A stretch of DNA of 42,703 nt from Thermoanaerobaculia bacterium (GCA_017883205.1 JADGNZ010000001.1:297639-340341), one strand, 5' to 3'. Shown: positions 25,841 through 33,611, counted from the first letter of the stretch. Numbers and translations: made by a program. Notes: generated by a model from the letters alone, not told the origin.

Positions 25841-27003
25841 GCGCGGGCAAGAACGCAGCGCCAGCGAACGCAGCGCAAACGAACGTAGCGCAAACGAACG
25901 TAGCGCCGCCGGCCCGGCGGCTGTACCGCCGGCGGCTCGCCGGCGGTCTTCTCATCGCACTGCTCGCAACCGCCGCCCACGCCGAGGTCTTCAAGATCTT
26001 CGGATCCGCCGGAGTGGAATCGCAGCTCACACCGGCGAACTCCTCCTCCCCATTGAATCCCGACAACGTCGCCGGCATCCCGTATCGAACATCGTCCGCC
26101 GACGCCGTTGCATTCTTCGATGCCGCGCCGGAGAGCCGCACGTGGAAGCTCCACCTCAAGCTTCGCGGCGATGCCGCCGAGGGAGGCAGTCAGCAGGCGA
26201 GTGTGGGCGAAGCCTACCTGCAGCTCAACCCGAAACCGTGGCTCGACGTCACGATCGGCCGCGTGATCGAGAAATGGGGCACCGGCTACGCCTGGAATCC
26301 GACGGCATTCGTCAGTCCCAGGAAGAACCCAACTGATCCCTCTGACTACCGTTCGGCGAATCAGGGCCTCAACATGCTGCGCGCCGATGTGTTCGCGCGA
26401 GGCACGAACGTCTCGCTCTACGCGCTCGATCATGGCGCCGTCGCGGCGCGGGTCTATCGACTGGTCGCGGGCACCGACGTGTCCCTCCACTTCCGGCGCG
26501 ATGGCGACGGTACGCAGCAGGGGGTGAGTGCAGCACGAGTGTTCGGCGACTCCCTCGAGCTGCATGCAGAGGTTGCACGCCGTCACGCGCTCGCCGGTGC
26601 GCAGTACACCTTCAAACGAAACGTCAATGTGGTCTTCGAGCTGTATCACAGCGGTGACGGCCTCGATGCACGCGCGTGGCGGGCGTTTCGCCTCATGGCC
26701 GACAACGCCAGGAGCGAAACGACGATCCGCACGGCGAATGGGGAGTACGCTCCGTTGCGAATGGCCCGCGACTACGCGTTTGTACGCGTCGACTGGCCGT
26801 TCGAAAAACTCGACGCCGAGCTGATCATGATCACCAATATGCGCGACGGTTCGCTCCTGGCACGTGCCACGTTCACGCACAAGCTTCGATCGAACATGAG
26901 CGTCTACCTGATCGACACCGAGTTCGCAGGTGCTAGAGCCAGCGAGCTCGCATACATGCAGGTGCGGCGCGTTACGACGGGTGGCGCGCGATTGTATTTT
27001 TGA
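25834..27003 (+). CDS. Predicted outer-membrane beta-barrel protein with repeat-derived N-terminus
   Basis: A 389-residue protein. After a late signal-like stretch (LAGGLLIALLATAAHA, about residues 35-50) the mature part alternates polar and aromatic residues as in barrels of the DUF1302/porin type, with GEAYLQLNPKPWLDVTIG and EKWGTGYAWNPTAFVS. It ends in Phe (ARLYF), a typical barrel C-terminus. The ATG at 25834 overlaps the preceding stop by seven bases, so it is coupled to the LolA-like gene. The first 34 residues (repeats of NAAQTNVA, then APPARRLYRR) are encoded by a dispersed GCCGCCGGC repeat that is also found at 36543-36648. The true start may therefore have been displaced. Probably the outer-membrane end of the ABC system. 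Confidence 0.8.
   Translation: MVSAGKNAAPANAAQTNVAQTNVAPPARRLYRRRLAGGLLIALLATAAHAEVFKIFGSAGVESQLTPANSSSPLNPDNVAGIPYRTSSADAVAFFDAAPESRTWKLHLKLRGDAAEGGSQQASVGEAYLQLNPKPWLDVTIGRVIEKWGTGYAWNPTAFVSPRKNPTDPSDYRSANQGLNMLRADVFARGTNVSLYALDHGAVAARVYRLVAGTDVSLHFRRDGDGTQQGVSAARVFGDSLELHAEVARRHALAGAQYTFKRNVNVVFELYHSGDGLDARAWRAFRLMADNARSETTIRTANGEYAPLRMARDYAFVRVDWPFEKLDAELIMITNMRDGSLLARATFTHKLRSNMSVYLIDTEFAGARASELAYMQVRRVTTGGARLYF
25900..25947. repeat. GCCGCCGGC dispersed repeat, one arm, inside the 5' end of a gene
   Basis: The stretch beginning GTAGCGCCGCCGGCCCGGCG is identical over its first 31 bases to the complement of 36548-36578, and nearly identical to 36600-36647. Here it encodes residues 23-38 of the barrel protein, just before its signal helix. 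Confidence 0.8.
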
Positions 27004-27015
27004 AGACAAAGGCAT

Positions 27016-27081
27016 CACCACAGAGGCTCAGAGGACACAGAGCAAATGCTTCACCTCTGTGGTCTCAGTGCCTCTGTAGTG
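27016..27081. repeat. Imperfect long inverted repeat (CACAGAGG type)
   Basis: Arms 27016-27042 (CACCACAGAGGCTCAGAGG at the start) and 27055-27081 pair at about 22 of 27 positions around a 12-base loop. It lies 12 bp after the barrel stop and before the histidine kinase, so it may end the ABC operon transcript. Confidence 0.7.
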
Positions 27082-27105
27082 CACTGTTTCACGACCTAGA
27101 ATGCC

Positions 27106-28221
27106 ATGAACGTGAACGAACAGAAGATCAAGTTGATCGGGGTGCTGACGTGGATCATCGTCGGGATCCCGACCGTGCTGTGGGAAGCGGAGCATCGGTC
27201 GCTCTTCACGGCACGCGCGGCGCTCCTTTTCGGCGCGTTCATCGTCTTCATCATCGGCTTCGTCGTCGGGACGCGTCCCGGCTGTGGCAACGCGATTCGA
27301 ATTCCGACGCTCATCATCGAGACGCTGGCGGCATTCACCTGCGTGATCCTGCAGCCGACCGGCTTCCTGCCCGTGCTGCTCGTGATCGTCGCAGCCCAGG
27401 TTGGCGGTTTTCCGCCTCGTTTCGCGATTCCCGTCATCGCCTTCAACTCTGTGGTGCTCGGTCTGATCGAGCGGCGAACAGGGGGCGACTTCGTCATCTA
27501 CGCGTTGGTCTACTTCGCCTTCTCGCTCTTCGCGCTCTTCTCGATGCACGTCGCTCACTCCGAGATGGAAGCGCGAAAGGCGTTGACCGAAGCCAATGCG
27601 GAGCTACGGATGACCACGGAATTGCTGGAGATCAGCAGCCGCACTTCGGAGCGTCTCCGCATCGCCCGCGATCTCCACGACCTCATCGGGCATCATTTGA
27701 CCGCGCTCAGTCTCAATCTCGAAGTGGCCAGCCATCTCTCCAGCGGCGAAGCGAAGGAGCATGTGGAGAAGAGCAAAGGAATCGCCAAGCAGTTGCTCGT
27801 CGACGTACGGGAAGTCGTCAGTCGCCTCCGCAACGACGAGCCGGTCGATCTCACGGCCTCGCTGGAGTCGCTGCGCGATGTGATGGTCGCACCGTCGCTC
27901 CATCTCGACTATCAGGACGGCCTCGCGGTCGCCGATGCGAACGTGGCGCAGATCGCGTTGCGCACAGTTCAGGAGATCGTGACGAACGCCGTGCGCCACT
28001 CCGGTGCGCGCAATCTCTGGCTCAAGCTCGCGGCCGGCGACCGCGCCCTTTCGATCGATGCCCGTGACGATGGCACCGGCACCGATAACATCCGCTTCGG
28101 CAACGGTCTCCTCGGCCTTCGCGAGCGCGTCGAGCAGATTCGCGGCACGTTCGAAGTGACGTCGATGCGCGGACGCGGCTTCTCCGTTCACGTGACGCTG
28201 CCCCTCGGCGGTGCCGCGTGA
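27106..28221 (+). CDS. Sensor histidine kinase, NarL/DesK type
   Basis: A 371-residue membrane kinase. Six hydrophobic helices occupy residues 8-150, with little extracellular sequence, suggesting that it senses within the membrane. A short coiled coil leads to the HisKA_3 dimerisation domain with the phospho-acceptor His191 in RIARDLHDLIGHHLTAL. The HATPase domain follows, with QEIVTNAVRHSGA (N-box), DARDDGTGTDN and NGLLGLRERVEQI. It overlaps the response regulator by four bases (GTGA), so the two form a pair. It lies directly after the ABC/barrel operon, so control of that operon by envelope state is possible but unproven. Confidence 0.93.
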   Translation: MNVNEQKIKLIGVLTWIIVGIPTVLWEAEHRSLFTARAALLFGAFIVFIIGFVVGTRPGCGNAIRIPTLIIETLAAFTCVILQPTGFLPVLLVIVAAQVGGFPPRFAIPVIAFNSVVLGLIERRTGGDFVIYALVYFAFSLFALFSMHVAHSEMEARKALTEANAELRMTTELLEISSRTSERLRIARDLHDLIGHHLTALSLNLEVASHLSSGEAKEHVEKSKGIAKQLLVDVREVVSRLRNDEPVDLTASLESLRDVMVAPSLHLDYQDGLAVADANVAQIALRTVQEIVTNAVRHSGARNLWLKLAAGDRALSIDARDDGTGTDNIRFGNGLLGLRERVEQIRGTFEVTSMRGRGFSVHVTLPLGGAA

Positions 28222-28859
28222 TCCGCGTCTGCATCGTCGAGGATCAGACAATCGTCCGGCAGGGTCTGCGCAGCCTGCTCGCGCTCGTGCCGGACATCGA
28301 AGTGGCAGCCGAGGCGAGCGATGGGGAGGAGGCGGTAGCGGTCATTCAGCGCGAGAAGCCAGATGTGGTGCTGCTCGATCTGCGCATGCCGAAGCTCGAC
28401 GGCGTCGGCGTTCTCCGGCAGTTGCGCGAGCGAGGCGCCGCGCGGCCGACGCTCATCCTCACGACGTTCGACGATGACGCCATCCTCTTCGAAGCCGTGC
28501 GCGCCGGCGCGAAGGGCTGGCTGCTCAAAGACGTCTCGCTGGAGCGCCTGACGAGCGCGATCCGTACACTGGCCGAAGGAGGCACGTGCATCGAACCGGT
28601 GATCACCGAGCGAATCATGCGCGCCCTCGAAAAGAGCGACTCAGCATTCGAGTCCACCGACCTCCCCGAACCGCTCACCGACCGCGAACGAACGATCCTC
28701 CGCCTCCTCGCCGGCGGCTACAGCAACAAAGAGATCGGCGAGCTGCTCAACATCACCGACGGCACGGTCAAGAACCACATCTCGAACCTGCTGGCGAAGT
28801 TGGGAGTACGCGATCGGACGCGAGCGGTGTTGCGGGCGATTGATTTGGGAGTGATTTGA
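28218..28859 (+). CDS. Response regulator, NarL/FixJ type
   Basis: A 213-residue two-domain regulator. The receiver domain has the acidic pair Glu8/Asp9, phospho-acceptor Asp54 (VVLLDLRMPKLDG), Thr in LILTTFDDD and Lys in AKGWLLKD. The LuxR-type helix-turn-helix lies at about 151-210 (LTDRERTILRLLAGGYSNKE, TDGTVKNHISNLLAKL). The start is GTG at 28218, inside the kinase stop. It is expected to be phosphorylated by the kinase and then bind promoter DNA as a dimer; targets are not visible. A hairpin follows the stop. Confidence 0.95.
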   Translation: MIRVCIVEDQTIVRQGLRSLLALVPDIEVAAEASDGEEAVAVIQREKPDVVLLDLRMPKLDGVGVLRQLRERGAARPTLILTTFDDDAILFEAVRAGAKGWLLKDVSLERLTSAIRTLAEGGTCIEPVITERIMRALEKSDSAFESTDLPEPLTDRERTILRLLAGGYSNKEIGELLNITDGTVKNHISNLLAKLGVRDRTRAVLRAIDLGVI

Positions 28860-28893
28860 GGGATTCGTGGCACGCCCAACCCCGCAACCGCGA

Positions 28894-28929
28894 AAGGGGC
28901 GCCGCGTTCTCATTCACGCGGCACCCCTT
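28894..28929. terminator. Bidirectional hairpin between convergent genes
   Basis: AAGGGGCGCCGCGT (28894-28907) pairs with 28916-28929 at 13 of 14 positions; the one mismatch would be a G-U pair in the minus-strand transcript. The loop is 8 bases. It sits between the response regulator stop (28859) and the minus-strand gene stop (28942). Confidence 0.75.
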
Positions 28930-28941
28930 CATCACGCGCGA

Positions 28942-29658
28942 CTACTTCTTCGGATCCTTTGCGATTTCGTGAACGAGATCGAGGATCTTATCGTCGGCCG
29001 GATCGGTTTGCGCCTTCGCCGCAGCCTTGGTAGCAAGAGAGGGGGCCAGAAAGCCCTGTGTGGGAGGAGTGGTGGGAGGAGTCGTTGAGGGTGGTGTGGT
29101 AGGAGGGTTGTTGGCGGGTTTTTGCGGCTTGCGGCGGTTCATCGTCCGATCGACGACACTCTGTAACTCATCGACATAAATCCGCGCCCCGCCGCCGTCA
29201 GGCTGCTTCACGTGACGCTTGCCCCATTGAAACAACTGAAGGGCATGTTCGCCGGAGATGGACAGCTTCTGATCCATCGAATACGACATGGCCATCGTGA
29301 TCGCCGCCATCCTCTGCGTGATCGGGTGCATCTGGCGCTCGTAGTCGAGGGCGTACTGCGCGGCGGCGGTGTCGAACATGTTGCGCTGCTGAAACGGTGG
29401 ATAGGAGTTGACGGCGTTGATCATGGGCGGGATGAGCGCGCGTCCGAACTTCGCGCTCTGGGCGATGCGTGTGATCTTCGTGATATCCGGCTGGATCAGA
29501 TCGGGGATGATGGCCTCCATTTCGTTGAGCAACTCGACCATCCTGGCCGCTGCCGCGACAGGGTCCGGGATGGCCGCGATGGCCTTTGGTTTGGTCCTGG
29601 TGCGCTTCTGAACGACGGTTTTGGAAGAGCGGTTTCCGGTGCGGTTTCTCGTTGGCAT
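28942..29658 (-). CDS. Protein of unknown function with Thr/Pro-rich linker
   Basis: A 238-residue protein I do not recognise. A basic N-terminus (MPTRNRTGNRSSKTVVQKR) leads to a mostly helical domain at about 30-165 (AARMVELLNEMEAIIPDLIQ, KFGRALIPPMINAV, MAAITMAMSYSMDQKLS). Then come a Thr/Pro repeat linker (about 183-200, TTPPSTTPPTTPP) and a short charged helix at the C-terminus. No signal peptide or catalytic motif is seen. AAGGAG six bases before the ATG is one of the best ribosome sites in the window, so it is certainly translated. The second 21-bp array begins 116 bp upstream of its start. Confidence 0.75.
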   Translation of the reverse strand: MPTRNRTGNRSSKTVVQKRTRTKPKAIAAIPDPVAAAARMVELLNEMEAIIPDLIQPDITKITRIAQSAKFGRALIPPMINAVNSYPPFQQRNMFDTAAAQYALDYERQMHPITQRMAAITMAMSYSMDQKLSISGEHALQLFQWGKRHVKQPDGGGARIYVDELQSVVDRTMNRRKPQKPANNPPTTPPSTTPPTTPPTQGFLAPSLATKAAAKAQTDPADDKILDLVHEIAKDPKK

Positions 29659-29773
29659 CTCGATCTCCTTTGCCGCGCAGTCGAGGTCCAGCCTCCTGCG
29701 GGCTCATCTTCTGAGACGTTTCACAAAAAAAAAGGTTACTGGGAGTGAATGCGATCGGTTTCGGCGGGGTCTT

Positions 29774-30107
29774 GATCTCTGCCCGGCAGGTCGCGATCTA
29801 CCCTGATCGACACGCGATCTATGCCTGGTAGCTACGGATCTATCTTCGGGAGATCGCGATCTATTTTTTTGAGATGCGGATCTATCCCTGGTAGATCGCG
29901 ATCTCTTTTTAGGAGATGCGGATCTGTTTTTAGGAGATGCGGATCTCTTTTTTTAGATGTGGATCTCTTTTTGGGAGATGCGGATCTGTTTTTAGGAGAT
30001 GCGGATCTCTTTTCAGGAGATGCGGATCTCTTTTTGGGAGATGCGGATCTCTTTTTGGGAGATGCCTATCTCTTTTCTTAGATGCCGATCTATCCTCAAG
30101 GGCGACG
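29774..30107. repeat. Tandem array of 16 units of 21 bp with self-complementary core
   Basis: GATCT recurs every 21 bp (one unit is 20 bp) from 29774 to 30087. The typical unit is GATCTCTTTTTGGGAGATGC plus one base. Joined units create GAGATGCGGATCTC, a 5-bp stem with 4-base loop; older units at the left edge carry the perfect 12-bp palindrome AGATCGCGATCT. The right and left edges are degenerate. Together with 30108-30386 it fills the gap between the unknown gene at 29658 and the propeller gene at 30387. Frames through the array (DADLFLG repeats) are by-products. Confidence 0.88.
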
Positions 30108-30175
30108 TCTGATCTCGGTAAGTGCATGCTGGATCAATGGCTTACGTCCAAGCACCGTCAGTTCTCCTGAGAGTG

Positions 30176-30228
30176 GTGTCATCCCGAGCGGGCGAACGCC
30201 GCAGGCGCCGGTGAAGCGGAGATGACAC
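30176..30228. repeat. Short inverted repeat, GTGTCATC type
   Basis: GTGTCATC (30176-30183) and GATGACAC (30221-30228) flank a GC-rich core containing CCGAGCGGGCGAACGCCG. The style matches dispersed intergenic repeats. Nothing else was found in 30108-30386. Confidence 0.5.
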
Positions 30229-30386
30229 TGTGTCTGCCGAGCGCGAAATCACGCCCCCATCGTAAGTTCATGAATCTAAAGGCAAACATCGCGCTCACGC
30301 AAATCGTGTCATCCTTTCAGGGACGAAACGCTCACCTCACCATTCTTCCCAACCATCGAGATCCGCTTCGACGCCATCTTCGCGGA

Positions 30387-31397
30387 TTAGCGCAGGACGG
30401 CGATGCGTGGTCCCGCGATCGAGTCTGTCAGTGCGAGCCACAGTCGATTCTGTGAATCGACGGCCATCCCAAGAATGTGACCTGGCCAGGACCCGAACGG
30501 AACGCCGAACGTTCGCGGCTCCGACTGCTGAACGTAATGAACGAGCACCGGAGTGTATGTGGGATAAATTGCTTCGAATCCGGGCGCGATACCTTGGATG
30601 ATCCAGACCGACGCATCGGGAGCCGCGCTCAGGCCCGCCGGAGAACTGATCACCAACTCTTCGTGGAAGGAGCCATCCTGGGTGAAGGCTACGATCGCGC
30701 CGGTTCGGTGGTACTGGCTCGTGCGACTCTCAGTTCGAATCGACAGCCACAACGTCCCGTCGGAGCCGGCAACCAACCCCGAGAAACCGGCACCGGGATT
30801 ACGTCTCTCGAACAGGGCATCATCGCGAAAGACGTCGTAAGTGCCATCCGGGATCATCCGGACGAGCGTCGGACCGGCAGTGAACCACACCGCGCTGTCG
30901 GAGGCGACGGCGAGTGAATCGGGCACGATCGCTTGCGGCAGCTCGATGTGGGTTACGACCCCGTCTAGCGTGAGCCGCCCGATCCGTCGAGTATAACTTT
31001 CAAGGAACATGACCGTCCCGTTCGGCGCTGCGACCAGGCTCCAAGCGCCGACAAAAGCGCCCAGCGAGACAGTTTCGATTTGGCCGCTCGGCCTTACGAC
31101 TCGTAATACGTCTTCGGCCGAGGATCGACTGATGCAGACGAGGGCGTCGTCGCTTCTGACGACTGCCCCAGCGGAACAGTTGACGCCGCTTGCAACGAGC
31201 GTCAATCGACCATCCACCGCAATCGTTCCGACGTCCGCGCCCGCAAACCAGATTGAACCGTCCGGCGCGGCAACGAGCACGGAGCTCGCGTCGTGAGCCG
31301 GGAACACCGAGAACCCAGGAGGCTGCGCCGCGCGCCGCCTGACCTCAGCAACGCAAGGTGTTGTTACGAGAAGGAGGATGGCAAGTAGTCGGCGCAC
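30387..31397 (-). CDS. Secreted streptogramin-lyase-like (Vgb) beta-propeller protein
   Basis: A 336-residue exported protein. Signal peptide MRRLLAILLLVTTPCVAEV, then NHL/Vgb-type blades: VLVAAPDGSIWFAGADVG, SLAVASDSAVWFTAGPT, GLVAGSDGTLWLSI, GLSAAPDASVWIIQG and GMAVDSQNRLWLALTD. The pattern 'dGsiWf' is shared by virginiamycin B lyase, but the lyase active-site His residues are not obvious, so a binding or structural role is more likely. The start is GTG at 31397; no strong ribosome site is seen. It is divergent from the Uma2 remnant. Its 3' side leads, after about 280 bp, into the second tandem array. Confidence 0.82.
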   Translation of the reverse strand: MRRLLAILLLVTTPCVAEVRRRAAQPPGFSVFPAHDASSVLVAAPDGSIWFAGADVGTIAVDGRLTLVASGVNCSAGAVVRSDDALVCISRSSAEDVLRVVRPSGQIETVSLGAFVGAWSLVAAPNGTVMFLESYTRRIGRLTLDGVVTHIELPQAIVPDSLAVASDSAVWFTAGPTLVRMIPDGTYDVFRDDALFERRNPGAGFSGLVAGSDGTLWLSIRTESRTSQYHRTGAIVAFTQDGSFHEELVISSPAGLSAAPDASVWIIQGIAPGFEAIYPTYTPVLVHYVQQSEPRTFGVPFGSWPGHILGMAVDSQNRLWLALTDSIAGPRIAVLR

Positions 31398-31410
31398 ATC
31401 GGGAGGTACG

Positions 31411-31546
31411 GATGGCTACTAAGCGACGTCCAAGTCGTGACAGCTCGTGAGTAAACGAAGAACATCCTGGGGTCGCCCGATCTCGTCATCGAGATCCTCC
31501 TCGAGTCGAATCGGAAGTACGACGAGGTGACCAAGCGCGCGGGTCT
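31411..31546 (+). pseudogene. Remnant of a Uma2-family (DUF820) endonuclease gene
   Basis: At 31470-31545 a frame reads GSPDLVIEILLESNRKYDE then VTKR, the core motif of Uma2-family PD-(D/E)XK proteins. GGGAGG at 31400-31405 followed by ATG at 31411 could be the original start, but that frame stops after 12 codons. Intact members are about 190 residues, so most of the gene is missing. The fragment ends at the left edge of a 26-bp perfect palindrome (31547), which looks like the deletion or insertion joint. Not functional. Confidence 0.7.
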
Positions 31547-31607
31547 ACGTAGGTCGGACTCTCCAGTCCGACGTTCTCGCTGTCGGACTGGAGAGTCCGA
31601 CCTACGT
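31547..31607. repeat. Perfect 26-bp palindrome, dispersed-repeat type
   Basis: Left arm 31547-31572 starts ACGTAGGTCGGACTCTCCAG and its exact complement is 31582-31607; the loop is 9 bases. The Uma2 remnant stops at one edge and the minus-strand small gene ends at the other (its TAA is 31607-31609). Confidence 0.92.
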
Positions 31608-31846
31608 TACGTCCGCGGCAAACACGCCGAGCCGGCCGTCTTCGCCGGAGGCGCACCGTGCTCGGCGAGAAATTGCCTGAGTGCCGCGTTCACGGACGTC
31701 GAGTCGCGGAAGACCTCGGCTACGTCTGGAGCGAGGAGCACTAGATTCGCACCTTCCTTGTAGCGGACGTAGTACTTCCCTCGTACGCCTCCCGGCGCCG
31801 CGGTTTGCTCGGTGATTTCGAGTTCGTTGTCGTTATCCTGATTCAT
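31607..31846 (-). CDS. Small conserved protein of unknown function, antitoxin-like
   Basis: 79 residues from the ATG at 31846 (MNQDNDNELEITEQ). The core GGVRGKYYVRYKEGANLVLL and DVAEVFRDSTSVNAALRQFL resembles a short family I recall as uncharacterised proteins encoded near toxin-antitoxin genes; this is memory, not a search. A longer form from ATG 31903 would begin one base after the upstream gene's stop (TGAAATG). The last residues (SACLPRT) and the stop touch a 26-bp palindrome, so the natural C-terminus may have been altered. No toxin lies next to it. Confidence 0.65.
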   Translation of the reverse strand: MNQDNDNELEITEQTAAPGGVRGKYYVRYKEGANLVLLAPDVAEVFRDSTSVNAALRQFLAEHGAPPAKTAGSACLPRT

Positions 31847-31904
31847 GAGATATTCGTTATACGGCCGTTGCCTGGGACGTTGTTCCGTGGAACGAGTTGC
31901 CATT

Positions 31905-32417
31905 TCAGGCCGAAAGAGTGGTCAGGCGCTTCTTATATTCGATCGAAAAGGCGTTGATGGCTTGGATGCACTTCACTGCATCGCCGCTGCCGCAGATGTC
32001 GTATGTGCTGGGGATGTCGAGTCCCAGCTCGGTCGCGCGGTCTCCGAGCTGGCTGGCTTGCTCCGAGTAGGGATCGCGCGCGCGGATAGCGAGAAGCAAA
32101 ATAATAGCCGCGTAGAGATAGGAGAAAGCCCGAGCTGGTTCAGCAAGCTCTTCGAGTTCGAGTGCCTCCTTCCGAATCATCTCGGCATGGCTTCTCTCGA
32201 ACTCCTGTGCCCGTTCACCGAGTGGAGGCATTTGAATGGCGTAACTCAAGACGCAGTTGGCGAGAAGCATCGCTTCGACTGGCGCCTCTAGACGGACACG
32301 CGAACCGTATTCCATTGCGAGGTCCATCACGACGCCAATTTGAAGGCGTTCAATCGCCTCCTCAAGAATCCTGACTGGTTCTGGCCCTCGGCCAAAGAGT
32401 CGCTTCCAGAACGCCAT
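31905..32417 (-). CDS. Hypothetical helical protein in the accessory patch
   Basis: 170 residues, mostly helical, starting MAFWKRLFGRGPEPVRILEE. Heptad-like stretches such as EFERSHAEMIRKEALELEEL and a moderately hydrophobic segment (FSYLYAAIILLLAIRA, about 108-123) are visible. I do not recognise a family. I chose the ATG at 32417 because AAAGGA precedes it by nine bases; the longer frame upstream reads through the attC-like site. GC is lower than in the core genes around it, consistent with acquisition. Confidence 0.7.
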   Translation of the reverse strand: MAFWKRLFGRGPEPVRILEEAIERLQIGVVMDLAMEYGSRVRLEAPVEAMLLANCVLSYAIQMPPLGERAQEFERSHAEMIRKEALELEELAEPARAFSYLYAAIILLLAIRARDPYSEQASQLGDRATELGLDIPSTYDICGSGDAVKCIQAINAFSIEYKKRLTTLSA

Positions 32418-32528
32418 TTTGTCATTCCTTTGGTTATTGGTTGTCGAAAACCATGGCGCTTCTTGCCGAGCTGTAGCTTGCTCGCGCGTTGCACGCGGTT
32501 CAAGGGAGGCACTTGGCAAGATCAAGCT

Positions 32529-32627
32529 GCCCAATGCATCCTGTGTTTCACCCAACACGAACCGTGAATCGCTGGAGTATAGACCTCGCGGCACAGCGGT
32601 TCGTGTCGGGCGCACCCGATGTTAGGC
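32529..32627 (-). repeat. attC-like site (integron cassette recombination site), degenerate on one side
   Basis: Read on the minus strand, GCCTAAC (complement of 32621-32627) fits the RYYYAAC core and begins six bases after the nuclease-like gene's stop, as in integron cassettes. An 11-base spacer is followed by a 14-bp imperfect stem (32597-32610 with 32551-32564, 13 matches, CGGTTCGTG core), then a spacer and ATTGGGC (32529-32535), one base off the GTTRRRY core. No integrase is in the window. Confidence 0.45.
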
Positions 32628-32632
32628 CACAC

Positions 32633-33520
32633 CTAGACCGCAAGGTTGGCAACAAACTCTGACATTAAGAACTTAGAGAAATGATCGCTCGTGACGATGA
32701 TGATGTGTCTGCGCGCCGCACGCTCAAGCATGGCAGGATCTTGCATCCGGTCGATGCGAACCAGGGGATCGTGGAGATGCCGCGGTAGAGGATACTTGTA
32801 GATCGCAAACGGCACTTGGCAAAAAACAACGTCTTCGGCGGCTATTTCACCACTAGTTCCACCTACCCGCCTCGCGTCAAAGACCGCCCGAAAGAGCTTT
32901 GCCGAGGTGACGATGACGGGAACTATGACTTGGTTGGCCCAAGGCAGATCGGTCGTCTTGGACCTTTCCGCGCGATGAGAGCTTCGGGATTCCTCCTCCG
33001 CGGCAATCGCCTGCGCGCCGAGCGCTACCTGGTGCGCGGCGTCCGAAATAGCAGCGTTTGATGTCTTCGTCTTGTCGCCTTTGGTATACGAAAGATAGTT
33101 GCCTCGTGTCTCTCTCGCCTCATCCGCTATGAACCCGTCGTGACGCACCGACGACCAAATCGACACACAAGACCAGCCGGCCACATTTCCGCTTACTCTG
33201 TTCTCGAGTTGATGCACATCAAAATATTCGAAGTCCGATCCGAACAGCACCCAGTCGACGAAATCCGGATTGTTTTTCTTGCATTCGATCACGAACGTGA
33301 GCAGGGTTTGACCGCGCCGATATTCTGCCCAGATGTCGACCTCCGTCTCCTTCCCGGGGAGTTCGGGGGCAGTCGGGTACTTGACCGTGTAGTTTGATGA
33401 ACGAACTCTCCAGCGGCCCGTATCCTGTAAGCACTGCGCACACCAGCGTTCGAAGAATGTCCCGTGAATGTTCAGCGCACGGACCAACCATTCGTGTTCG
33501 GTTTTCAGGTCAACGCTCAT
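32633..33520 (-). CDS. PD-(D/E)XK nuclease-like protein, cassette-like
   Basis: A 295-residue protein of no family known to me. The N-terminal third shows the pattern of a PD-(D/E)XK nuclease: Glu24 in GTFFERWC on the first helix, Asp62 in TEVDIWAEY, and Glu79-x-Lys81 in LTFVIECKKNN. The remainder (SVRHDGFIADEA, VIVTSAKLFRAVFDAR, IIIVTSDHFSKFL) may be a second domain for target binding. I chose ATG 33520 over the GTG just before it. TACAAT about 20 bases upstream may be a -10. GC is lower than in the core genes. An attC-like site follows the stop. A defence or mobile-element role is inferred. Confidence 0.75.
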   Translation of the reverse strand: MSVDLKTEHEWLVRALNIHGTFFERWCAQCLQDTGRWRVRSSNYTVKYPTAPELPGKETEVDIWAEYRRGQTLLTFVIECKKNNPDFVDWVLFGSDFEYFDVHQLENRVSGNVAGWSCVSIWSSVRHDGFIADEARETRGNYLSYTKGDKTKTSNAAISDAAHQVALGAQAIAAEEESRSSHRAERSKTTDLPWANQVIVPVIVTSAKLFRAVFDARRVGGTSGEIAAEDVVFCQVPFAIYKYPLPRHLHDPLVRIDRMQDPAMLERAARRHIIIVTSDHFSKFLMSEFVANLAV

Positions 33521-33611
33521 CACGAGAACCCCGACCGATTGTACACATTAGGTGCGCCGGGCGGCCTCACGACATCTAACCTCCGCGGCGAGTTGTCGTG
33601 GGAGACACTGA

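Noticed and set aside
29821-30081. Small DADLFLG repeat protein
   Set aside because: Frame through the 21-bp array only; no start signal.
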